A stretch of DNA of 64,000 nt, taken from an uncultured Clostridia bacterium. GTDB lineage: Bacteria; Bacillota; Clostridia; TANB77; CAG-508. Shown one piece after another: positions 44,393 to 52,462 of the stretch. Both the position numbers and the translations under genes were made by a program. The notes under the pieces are model-generated. The model did no database searches. It was not told the origin of the DNA and worked only from the letters and a program-made list of their open reading frames with translations. The first letter of the stretch is position 1, and each line of letters begins with the position of its first letter. The stretch covers positions 186,001 through 250,000 of the forward strand of contig CAKPIA010000001.1 of NCBI GenBank assembly GCA_934162205.1, written 5' to 3'.

Positions 44393-45889
44393 CTATTTTT
44401 TACTTTTGTTATTTTCTTTATCTAATTTTTCTATTATATCTTTTACAATAATTCTTTCATCAAATGGAAACTTTTTGCCATTTATCTCTTGATATGGTTC
44501 ATGACCTTTACCAGCTAATACAATAATGTCTTTTTTATTTGCCATTTTTATTGCCTTTTCTATTGCTTGAATTCTATCTACTATAACTTCATAATTTCCT
44601 TTTGTCTTTTTTATTCCCTTTTCGATTTCTTTTACTATTTCTTCTGGTTCTTCTGTTCTAGGGTTATCAGAAGTTATTATTGTATAATCTGCTATTCTTC
44701 CTGAAATTTCTCCCATTATTGGCCTTTTTCCTTTATCTCTATCTCCACCACATCCAAATACAGATATTACTCTTCCTCTTGTATAACTTTTTACTGCTTG
44801 TAATATGTTTTCTAAACTTTCTGGAGAATGTGCATAATCAATCATTATTGGAATTTCTCTTTTGTTATTTACAAGTTCTGATCTTCCTGGTACTCTTACT
44901 TCTAATAAAGCTTCTTTTATTGTTTCTTCTGGTATTCCTAATTTTTGTGCTACGCAAATCGCAGCTAGTGAATTATAGACACTAAATCTACCTGGAATTC
45001 CAGTTTTTACTCTTTCATTTCTATCTGTTATTTTTACTCTAAAATCAACATATGAATTTGTTATTGTTATATCTTTAGCCAAAACATTACATGGATTATC
45101 TATACCATATGTTGTAATATTACTATCTGGAAATAATTTTGGAATTTTAGCAGTATGTAAATCATCTGCATTTACTATACCTATTTTACACATATTAAAC
45201 AATTTTAATTTTGATTCAAAATAGTCTTTCATATCTGTATGTTCTTTTTCACTAATATGGTCCTCTGAAAAGTTAGTAAATATAGCAATATCAAAATCAC
45301 ACCCATCAACTCTATGTAATTTTAAACTTTGTGATGATACTTCCATAACAACATATTCTACCTTTTCTTTTGCCATTTGAGAAAATGTTTTTTGCAACTC
45401 TAAGCTTTCTGGAGTTGTTCTATCACTTTCTTTTATTTTTTTACCATTTATATATGTGGCAATTGTTCCTATTAATCCAACTTTCTTTCCTGCTTTTTCT
45501 AATATTTCTTTTATCATAAAAGTTGTTGTTGTTTTTCCTTTTGTACCTGTTACTCCTATTAATTTAAAATTTCTTGATGGATTATTGTAAAAGTTAGATG
45601 AGCATATTGCTAATGCTTCTCTTGTATCTTTAGCCATTATTATTGTTATATCATCTTTTACATTTATTTTGCTTAAATCACAGCCTTCTTCTATCATCAC
45701 AGCTGTACAACCAGCATTTATTGCGTCATTTATGTAATTGTGTCCATCATTTTCAAAACCTTTTATTGCAATAAACATATATCCAGGTTTTATTTCTTTA
45801 GAATTATTTTCAATTCCCTTTATATCAATATCTAAATTACCTTTAACCTTTAGATTTTCTAAGCCTAATAAAATTTTCTTTAAATCCAT
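44393..45889 (-). CDS. murE: UDP-MurNAc-tripeptide synthetase MurE (meso-DAP type)
   Basis: Adds the third peptide residue to the wall precursor. The 498 residues show the ATP loop GVTGTKGKTTTTFM near 112, EVSSQSLKLHRV, and ITSDNPRTEEP; DNPR is the meso-diaminopimelate signature. This sets the wall chemistry of the organism. It follows the detached 3' end of the spoVD-like gene, so its transcription now has to cross the insertion or start locally. Confidence 0.96.
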   Translation of the reverse strand: MDLKKILLGLENLKVKGNLDIDIKGIENNSKEIKPGYMFIAIKGFENDGHNYINDAINAGCTAVMIEEGCDLSKINVKDDITIIMAKDTREALAICSSNFYNNPSRNFKLIGVTGTKGKTTTTFMIKEILEKAGKKVGLIGTIATYINGKKIKESDRTTPESLELQKTFSQMAKEKVEYVVMEVSSQSLKLHRVDGCDFDIAIFTNFSEDHISEKEHTDMKDYFESKLKLFNMCKIGIVNADDLHTAKIPKLFPDSNITTYGIDNPCNVLAKDITITNSYVDFRVKITDRNERVKTGIPGRFSVYNSLAAICVAQKLGIPEETIKEALLEVRVPGRSELVNNKREIPIMIDYAHSPESLENILQAVKSYTRGRVISVFGCGGDRDKGKRPIMGEISGRIADYTIITSDNPRTEEPEEIVKEIEKGIKKTKGNYEVIVDRIQAIEKAIKMANKKDIIVLAGKGHEPYQEINGKKFPFDERIIVKDIIEKLDKENNKSKK

Positions 45890-45959
45890 ATTTATCTCCT
45901 TTATTTTTGTTATATTATATAACTAAAATATTATTTTGTATAGAGTTTTTGTCATTTTT

Positions 45960-46259
45960 TTAGTATTCTAAATACACACAACTTTTATTATATACAGTTA
46001 ATCCTGACCTTGGTATTTGATTTGTAATTATAGTATTTTCTTTATCTAAATTTTCTGTTTCATTATTTATCTTTACTTCTAATTCTTTTTCTTTTAATAT
46101 TTTTTCTGCCTCTTTTATACTCATTCCTACAATTTCAGGAACTTCTACTTCTACTTTCTGTTCTATTTCTTCAGTATTTCCCTGATTAACTTCTAAATAT
46201 GGTAATATTTCGCTAAATATCTGTCCTCCAACTGGTGCTGCAACACCTCCTCCTTGGTG
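45960..46259 (-). pseudogene. Detached 3' end of the spoVD-like PBP gene (PASTA domain)
   Basis: An open frame of 99 codons with no start. It opens at HQGGGVAAPVGGQIFSEI, the last helix of the transpeptidase domain, then has one PASTA domain (VPEIVGMSIKEAEKIL ...) and a TAA stop. It continues exactly the frame that breaks off at 52547, and the intact paralog at 59924 has the same sequence order (HQGGTIAGPVVGQMLSEILPYLEV, shown here in part by motif). It is therefore the severed tail of the PBP gene, joined to its 5' part only if the element excises. Confidence 0.9.
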
Positions 46260-46260
46260 T
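46249..46260. other. Attachment-site core, recombinase end
   Basis: CCTCCTTGGTGT, identical to 52548-52559; flanking bases differ on both sides. Inside the element it is followed by TTTTTACAC (46262-46270). Confidence 0.85.
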
Positions 46261-46290
46261 ATTTTTACACCACAAATAGTTTGAATTTAC

Positions 46291-47980
46291 TTACGCAAAT
46301 TTTTGAGTTTTATTTTCACTAACTATAGTTTTATTTGATTCATTCATAAATTTAAAATGTATAGTTATTTTTTTGTTTTCATGCACTTCTATATAATCTA
46401 TTAATTCTGTTATAATACTTCTATCCAATTCTGTTATATTTTTATGTATTTTAAAATCTTCTATCCATTTACTATTTTCACTTACAATTTTTATTTTATT
46501 ATTTTTTTGACTTTGTAAATTTATTATGATTTTTTTTATCTTTTCTATATCATATTCATACTTTTGCTTATAATCAAAATATTCTTCTCTTGTTATATAA
46601 TCATTTTTCCAATCTTCGTACAATCCTCTTTTTAAGTCAGTTAATTTTTGTATTTCTTTCTCTTTTTCTTGTTTTACATTTTCAATATTATCATTTGTTA
46701 TTCTTTTGGTATTGGATTTATTTACTTCATTTAACACTTTTTCAGTATCAACAAATAATTCTATGTGTAACTTAATAGTTTCTAATACAGCATTTTCTAG
46801 TTTTTCCACTTTTATAGTATGCTTTGTGCATAATTTATTTGACTTTTTTCTATATGTCCCACATATGTAATATTCATAAATAGTACCACTTTTATTTTTA
46901 CAATACTTTTTATGCATTGCTCTATCACAATCTGCACATTTTAGTATTCCTGCCCACATACTTAGGTTTCCACTATTTTGTACTCTAGTATCAACTTTTC
47001 TCATCCCCTGTGCTTTTTCAAATAATTCTTTATCTATAATTGCCTTATGCATATTTTCTACTGTAATCCATTCATTTTCCGGTACTCGTTCTACTTTATG
47101 TACTTTATAACTTTTAACTCTCCTTTTACCTTGTGTAATATTCCCTATATAAATATCATTTTTTAATATATTTCTAACAGTTGATGGACACCACGAATAA
47201 TCTTCTTGAAGTATTTTGGAATTATTAAATTTCTGATTTAATTTTTTCTTTTTATACCCTGTTGGATTTAAAACTCCCATATCGTTTAATCTATGGCAAA
47301 TAGTTAAATTTCCTAATCCTTCATTTACTTTCCACTCAAAGATTTTTCTTACAATTTTAGCAGGTTCTTCATCTATAATTAACTTATGATTATCATCCGG
47401 ATTTTTTATATAACCATATGATGGAAATGCACCTACAAATTCTCCGCTTCTTCTTTCTTCCATTTAATGCTGATCTAATTTTTATTGATGTATCTCTACA
47501 GTATTCATCATTTATTAAATTTTTAAATGGTACCAATATTGTATTTGTACTTGTAGGATTCTTAAAACTATCTACACTATCATTGATAGCAATAAACCTA
47601 ATATTAAATAGTGGGAATATTTGCTCTATGTAATTACCAACTTCTATGTAGTTTCTTCCAAGTCTTGATAAGTCTTTTACAAGAACACAGTTGATGTTTC
47701 CTTTTCTCATATCTTCTAATAACCTTTGAAATCCAGGTCTATTAAAATCTGTTCCTGTATAACCATCATCTACATAAGTATCATAAACAATCAAATCATC
47801 ATTTTCTTCAATATATTCATTTAATAATGCCTTTTGACTTGTTATACTATTACTTTCTTGCTTTTCTTCTCCATTGTTGCTATCTTCTTGTGAAAGCCTT
47901 ATATATACTGCTACTGTCCATATTTTTTTTCCTTTTTTATTTGAATTTTCTGAAGAATATTTTGATTTTCTTCCGGTCAT
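46291..47980 (-). pseudogene. Large serine recombinase of the element (TndX/TnpX type), frameshifted
   Basis: Two overlapping frames make one protein of about 560 residues. The N-terminal frame (start 47980) has the resolvase domain with the catalytic Ser in VYIRLSQED, DDGYTGTDFNRPGF and VKDLSRLGRNYIEVG. The C-terminal frame (to 46291) continues at SGEFVGAFPSYGYIKNPDD with the Recombinase domain, a zinc ribbon (CADCDRAMHKKYC ... CGTYRKKSNKLC) and a coiled coil. The frames differ by one base in the purine tract at about 47447-47462, where one extra base breaks GRKKSGEF. The gene ends 30 bp from the attachment core, as usual for such enzymes. Confidence 0.9.
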
Positions 47981-48042
47981 ACTTTCTAGCTCCCTTCTTT
48001 TATAGCTATAGCGTTATTTATAAAATAGCAAAAACTAGTTCA

Positions 48043-48186
48043 TTATATTTTTTGTTTCAAAATATTTATCATATAATCTTCGATTTTTTTTTTATTAGAA
48101 GAATATTTTATTTCTACTATCATATCCTCAATTTTAATTTGACATATATTATCTTTGTTTTCTAAGCATTTAGTTTTAAATTTCAT
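48043..48186 (-). CDS. 47-aa TnpW-like small protein
   Basis: A short ORF with a GAGG ribosome site 8-9 nt before its ATG. The peptide has a beta-type N-terminal half (CQIKIEDMIVEIKYSS) and a C-terminal helix (KKKIEDYMINILKQKI). This strand-then-helix plan and its place beside a large serine recombinase recall the TnpW-type proteins of Tn4451-like elements. The match is by pattern only. Confidence 0.55.
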   Translation of the reverse strand: MKFKTKCLENKDNICQIKIEDMIVEIKYSSNKKKIEDYMINILKQKI

Positions 48187-48298
48187 ATATAATTACCTCT
48201 TTTAACTTTTATTACTTAAGTTTATTAATAAAAAAATTTTTTATTACTTTATTCAACCGTATTTTTTCATTTGAATAACTATTATATGAAATTAAAAA

Positions 48299-48338
48299 AA
48301 TAACTAGCTAATTAGTTTTCTACTAATTTCTAGTTATT
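48299..48338 (-). terminator. Terminator of the 455-aa gene
   Basis: Imperfect stem AATAACTAG...TAATTAG with its complement; T7 follows on the minus strand. Confidence 0.65.
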
Positions 48339-48384
48339 CAAATTTTCATTTTATTCTCTTTAACTTACAAATAAATTATATTAA

Positions 48385-49752
48385 TTAAATTTCTCTTTCT
48401 CTTTGTTCTTCACCTGGCCATACATCAGCTAAAGTTATATTTTTTGATCCATCTTGACTTTTTCCTAAAGATACCGTTCCCAACTTTACATTTCCAATTT
48501 TTAATCCTTTTTCAATCAATTCGAAATATGCTCTTTCTTCTTCATATGTTCCATTCATATTTATTCCTTTTAAGACCATATCACCAATTTCATCATTTCT
48601 TATTTCTTTTTTTAATGTTATTATATATTTTTGAAATTGTTTTTCATTATCTTCACTAGAAAATTTATCGCAAACCTCTTTTGCTTTCTTAAATTTTTTT
48701 GCACTTGTCAAATTTTTTACTACTGTTCTTATTGCTTGATCTAAGCCGCCATTACATAGCTCTTTTATCTGCATTATTGTTGTTTCTGGATTTTCTATAT
48801 TATATTGTTCTGGTTTTTCCATTAAAATGGTCTTTATTTGAATTAAACTTTGTCTTTTTTCTTGTTCTTCCGTTAATGAAAATCTATTTTTGGGTTTGCT
48901 TTCTACTTTTTTTCTTGCTTCTTCATCAAGAATTCTATTTGCTTCTTGAATATCTAATGTACCATTTGCAAGTTCATCTATTATTGATTTTATATCTTCA
49001 GATACATCATTTCTAATTTTATCACTTACTTTTTGTTGATTAATTTTTAATATTTTATTTCTTATTTTAGTCCTTATTGTGCCTACTATCATTGAATTAT
49101 TCTGTTGCATTTCAATTGTTATTTTCTTCTCTATTTTTTTTAATTCTTCTATATCTTGAGTTTCAGCTTGAGCAATATCAATGGCTTCTATCAATTTTCT
49201 AGTTACTGTCTTTTTATTTTTATTTAAATAATCATCAATTTTATCTGTCGAATTTAAATTTAATTTTTCTAATACTTCTGATTGCATCAAAAAATTTAAT
49301 CTTTCTGCTTGATCAATAGTTAATTGATATCCTTCTATTTTTTTTAATTTTGTTAATATTACAACAGCTTTTTTTCTTCTATCTATTGGCGAAAGTTGTT
49401 TCATTTCTGCTTCTATTTTTTCAATTTGGCACATAATTAAGTTTATTAATTTTTCTTCCTGCTCTGTTTGGTCTTGTGTTTTTTTACTCTCAATTTCATT
49501 ATCTTTAAAAAATAATTTTTTATATTTTTCTCTCATTTGTTCAAATTTCAAATGAGCTTGTTTATTTTTGCTTTCAATTATTTCTCTCGCACTATGTCTT
49601 TTTACTGAATCATCTTTTTTTATTGATTCTAATTCTGATTTATATTGTCTAACTTTTTCTATTGGAATGTCTAACTCAAAAGATATTAATTCTAAATCAA
49701 AACCTTTTTTTATTAAATTCTTAATTTCTTTTACTTCGTTGTATTCTAACAT
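48385..49752 (-). CDS. Element cargo: 455-aa helical protein with N-terminal HTH-like segment
   Basis: Not recognised as a known family. Residues about 1-40 (EVKEIKNLIKKGFDLELISFELDIPIEKVRQYKSEL is summarised here as a two-helix segment with LISFELDIP) look like a sigma-70-region-4-style helix-turn-helix. The rest is strongly charged and helical, with likely coiled coils near 75-140 and 195-300, and an unusual C-terminus NVKLGTVSLGKSQDG ... WPGEEQ. It has its own consensus promoter and terminator inside the element, so it is an independent cargo unit. Base composition is like the host. Confidence 0.75.
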   Translation of the reverse strand: MLEYNEVKEIKNLIKKGFDLELISFELDIPIEKVRQYKSELESIKKDDSVKRHSAREIIESKNKQAHLKFEQMREKYKKLFFKDNEIESKKTQDQTEQEEKLINLIMCQIEKIEAEMKQLSPIDRRKKAVVILTKLKKIEGYQLTIDQAERLNFLMQSEVLEKLNLNSTDKIDDYLNKNKKTVTRKLIEAIDIAQAETQDIEELKKIEKKITIEMQQNNSMIVGTIRTKIRNKILKINQQKVSDKIRNDVSEDIKSIIDELANGTLDIQEANRILDEEARKKVESKPKNRFSLTEEQEKRQSLIQIKTILMEKPEQYNIENPETTIMQIKELCNGGLDQAIRTVVKNLTSAKKFKKAKEVCDKFSSEDNEKQFQKYIITLKKEIRNDEIGDMVLKGINMNGTYEEERAYFELIEKGLKIGNVKLGTVSLGKSQDGSKNITLADVWPGEEQREREI

Positions 49753-49834
49753 ATTACCACATTTCCTTATTTTTTAATTCTTACTATATTTTTATCTATA
49801 TGTTTTTAGAATATATCTCTTGTAAATATTATAG

Positions 49835-49863
49835 ATTATAGCACATATATGTTGACTTTTCAA
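49835..49863 (-). promoter_or_regulatory. Promoter of the 455-aa cargo gene
   Basis: Minus-strand TTGAAA, exactly 17 bp, TATAAT with TG for an extended -10. Confidence 0.7.
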
Positions 49864-49911
49864 CACGTTTATTAAAATTATAAAATAATTGTATTCTATT
49901 TGTATTCGTTA

Positions 49912-49942
49912 AAAGGGAGAGCATTTTTACTGCTCTCCCTTT
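49912..49942 (-). terminator. Terminator after the SSB gene
   Basis: Perfect 12-bp stem AAAGGGAGAGCA with a 7-nt loop. Confidence 0.75.
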
Positions 49943-49972
49943 GTTTCTTAGATAATTTCTTCTACTGTCAGA

Positions 49973-50713
49973 TTAGCCCTCTAATTTTAAGTCTCCTACT
50001 CTCTGTATTCGCATTACAGAAATTTCATAAGCAGATTTAAATTCTCCTGCCTCCGAATCCTTTGAATATCTTTTAAAATACTCTCTACTTTGGATTTTAC
50101 CATAAAGTTGTACTCGATTTCCTACTTCACATTCGCTTACCCATTGTGCAACTCTTCCCCATGCAATACACGGAATATAATCCGACTTTCCATAGGCTCT
50201 GTTTACTGCAATAAATAAATCAGTTATCTGTCTTCCTAAAGGTGTTTCTCTTAAGACTGGCGGTTTGCAAAGATACCCATCAAGAAAAATTAAGTTTGAA
50301 TTTGTAACTTCTTCAAGTTCATCTTCATTTTCATAGATATTAATAGCCGTTACAAACAAGAATAACTCCAAATGTTTGCGACCATCTTTTCCTTCTTTAT
50401 TATGTGATCTGAACTGTCCTGCTACTTCTACCTATTTTCCTTCAAGTGATTTCTTCATCATTTCTTGTTCTATCAAAAAATCAGAAACCATTATTGGAAC
50501 TAAATCTTCTGTTCCACTTAATCTTTTAACTCTGACTCTTGTCCGATAAAACTTTTCCCACATTACTTCATGGCTGTACTCAAATTCAGCCTCAATTCTG
50601 CCACTGACAAATGCTTTGTTGAACTCACTAAAAATTTTTTCATTATTTTGTTTTTCCTCCTGTCTTGTTATTACATTGTCTTCCCATTTTACTGCTCCTT
50701 TTTCATCTGACAT
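49973..50713 (-). pseudogene. Mobile-element single-stranded DNA-binding protein, interrupted by an in-frame TAG
   Basis: One frame of about 246 codons with a single TAG at 50432-50434. The first part (MSDEKG ... KSLEGK, 93 codons) has FNKAFVSGRIEAEFEYSHE and VRVKRLSGTEDLVPIMVSDFLI. After the stop the same frame resumes as VEVAGQFRSHNKEGKDG and contains NSNLIFLDGYLCKPPVLRETPLG and KSDYIPCIAWGRVAQW, typical of the long SSB proteins of Clostridial conjugative elements. TAG serves as a normal stop elsewhere (the TagO-like gene, porG), so this is a nonsense mutation. A TTG at 50371 could start the second half. Confidence 0.8.
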
Positions 50714-50897
50714 AGTACTTTCCTCCTGTTTTATTGTTTTGCTTATAGTACATTTAGTAGAAGATTTATTCTAAATTGTTTACATACAAAAATTATTCGT
50801 ATGTATTTAAATTAAGAAATAATTTCTTCCTTTCTATATATAAACAATGCATTTATTATATCACTATTTTGCATTTTTGTAAAGTTATGTAAAATGA

Positions 50898-50931
50898 TAA
50901 AACTTCACCAGATACATCCAGTGAAGTTTTA
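50898..50931 (-). terminator. Terminator after the 412-aa gene
   Basis: Perfect 11-bp stem TAAAACTTCAC with a 12-nt loop. Confidence 0.7.
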
Positions 50932-50956
50932 CCTCAATACCAAAGTCACTATTAGA

Positions 50957-52195
50957 TTAATCAGTGAAATTCGAGAAATTTTCAATTTCGCCCTCAAGCA
51001 TAATAATCTTCTGTAATTCTGAAAGGAAAGTTAAAAGTTTTACCTTTTTACCACTTTCATACTTCTGCACAAAATCATTAACAAATTTAGAAAATTTCAT
51101 ACGAACTTCCATCGTCTGTTCAACAGGAAGATTCGCTTCGACAAAAATAATGTCAAAAGTTATTTTTTCCTTTTTTACAGCCGTACTTGCGATTTCAACA
51201 ATCTGATTTTGCTCTTTTTCATTGAGGTTATCTAACCCCATTGCTCTTAAAACATAACGAACTCTTTCCTCAACAGGCTGAGTTTTATCAACGCTTGCCA
51301 GCGTTTCCTCAAAGTCTTTGATTTCCGGCATACATTCCATCAGTTTAGAAACATCACTGGAAATAGGTTCCTCTGACTTTTCTTCAACATTCGGCACTTT
51401 CTTTTTTACTTCTTGTACATTAGAGTTTTCTCTTATAAAATGTTCATCTGCTTTTTTAAAAGAATACTCTTTATACAGTCTAGTTGCTTTCAAAAATGCC
51501 AATAATGTTGCCGGATATTTTTTCAATTTTTCGGAAACTTGCTGACCAAAACAAACTTTGTCCCATTGTGTATAGAAGACATTCTTGCATTTTAAAGCTT
51601 TATCTAATTCTTTCCATGTAATCTTATCAACTTCAGCTGACACAATTACTAAATTTGTAAACAGTTTCTTTCTTTTGTCCATTTCTAACCATTCTGCTAC
51701 TAATTCTGCAAAATGTTCGAAAGATGTTGCTTTCTTTGCAATTTCTTCCAACTCTGGAATATTTATAACTGTTTGCTCAGTCTTTACTTCTTTCGTGGTT
51801 TCTACCTTTTTAGTAGATGGTCTGCCCCGCTTCTTTTTTGGCTGCTCAGCCAACTTGAAGTTTTCATTCTTTGCCACTTTCTGCTCAGCCAGCTCAGAGT
51901 TTTCACTCTTTGTTACTTCATGTTCAGTCTGTTCGGAGTTTTCCTCTTTACCATTTGCATTTTCATCTTCAGCATACTCTTTCAAGTTTTTACCGTAATT
52001 TAATTCAATTACTTCACAATGCTTTATTGCCTCGATGATTGCAATAGGAGGTTCCCGGAAAACAATTTCCAATTTTGCCTCTCTGCCTCTCACTACAATG
52101 CTACTTTCAGGATTAAATTCCTGAAAAAAAGCTCTAATTAAGTGTTCAGCATTTTTTTCCTGTTTAAATTTTACTTTTGCCCATAACTTACTCAT
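50957..52195 (-). CDS. Element protein of unknown function with AT-hook-like motif and 13-aa repeats
   Basis: 412 residues of a type commonly found next to SSB genes in Clostridial mobile elements. Residues 85-123 hold three imperfect 13-residue repeats (ENSEQTEHEVTKS, ENSELAEQKVAKN, ENFKLAEQPKKKR), running into KKKRGRPSTKK at 120-130, an AT-hook-like DNA-binding motif. The C-terminal 130 residues are helical and acidic. Base composition is visibly less AT-rich than the flanking host genes and than the 455-aa cargo gene, suggesting a separate origin. The ATG has AAAGGAG. Confidence 0.75.
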   Translation of the reverse strand: MSKLWAKVKFKQEKNAEHLIRAFFQEFNPESSIVVRGREAKLEIVFREPPIAIIEAIKHCEVIELNYGKNLKEYAEDENANGKEENSEQTEHEVTKSENSELAEQKVAKNENFKLAEQPKKKRGRPSTKKVETTKEVKTEQTVINIPELEEIAKKATSFEHFAELVAEWLEMDKRKKLFTNLVIVSAEVDKITWKELDKALKCKNVFYTQWDKVCFGQQVSEKLKKYPATLLAFLKATRLYKEYSFKKADEHFIRENSNVQEVKKKVPNVEEKSEEPISSDVSKLMECMPEIKDFEETLASVDKTQPVEERVRYVLRAMGLDNLNEKEQNQIVEIASTAVKKEKITFDIIFVEANLPVEQTMEVRMKFSKFVNDFVQKYESGKKVKLLTFLSELQKIIMLEGEIENFSNFTD

Positions 52196-52257
52196 TGTGT
52201 TCTCCTTTCATTGTTAAAAGTTTAATGGTTACAAGTGTCTTTGGGTATTTTATATAT

Positions 52258-52278
52258 TTAGCAATTAAAAATTGCTAA
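52258..52278. repeat. Short palindrome upstream of the 412-aa gene
   Basis: TTAGCAATT-AAA-AATTGCTAA, perfect 9-bp arms, about 65 bp before the ATG; a possible operator. Confidence 0.45.
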
Positions 52279-52347
52279 AATAATTACATTGGAAATATCC
52301 AATCTAAATAGCATTATACTATAAATTTACATAATTTGCAACAAAAA

Positions 52348-52377
52348 AAAGATAACTATATTTCTATAGCTATCTTT
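52348..52377 (-). terminator. Terminator at the 5' end of the element
   Basis: Minus-strand stem AAAGATAGCTATA with one G-U pair, 4-nt loop and T8. It would stop transcripts of the truncated PBP gene before the element genes. Confidence 0.75.
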
Positions 52378-52462
52378 CTTCTTCATTCATAATTGTTTTT
52401 AATCTCTTTTTATTTCTTTTATTTAATATATTAATAATATCATAAATAATTAGTAATAAAAT

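Noticed and set aside
50432..50434. TAG recoding (stop reassigned as an amino acid)
   Set aside because: TAG ends the TagO-like gene at 21039 and porG at 32580, so it is a normal stop here.
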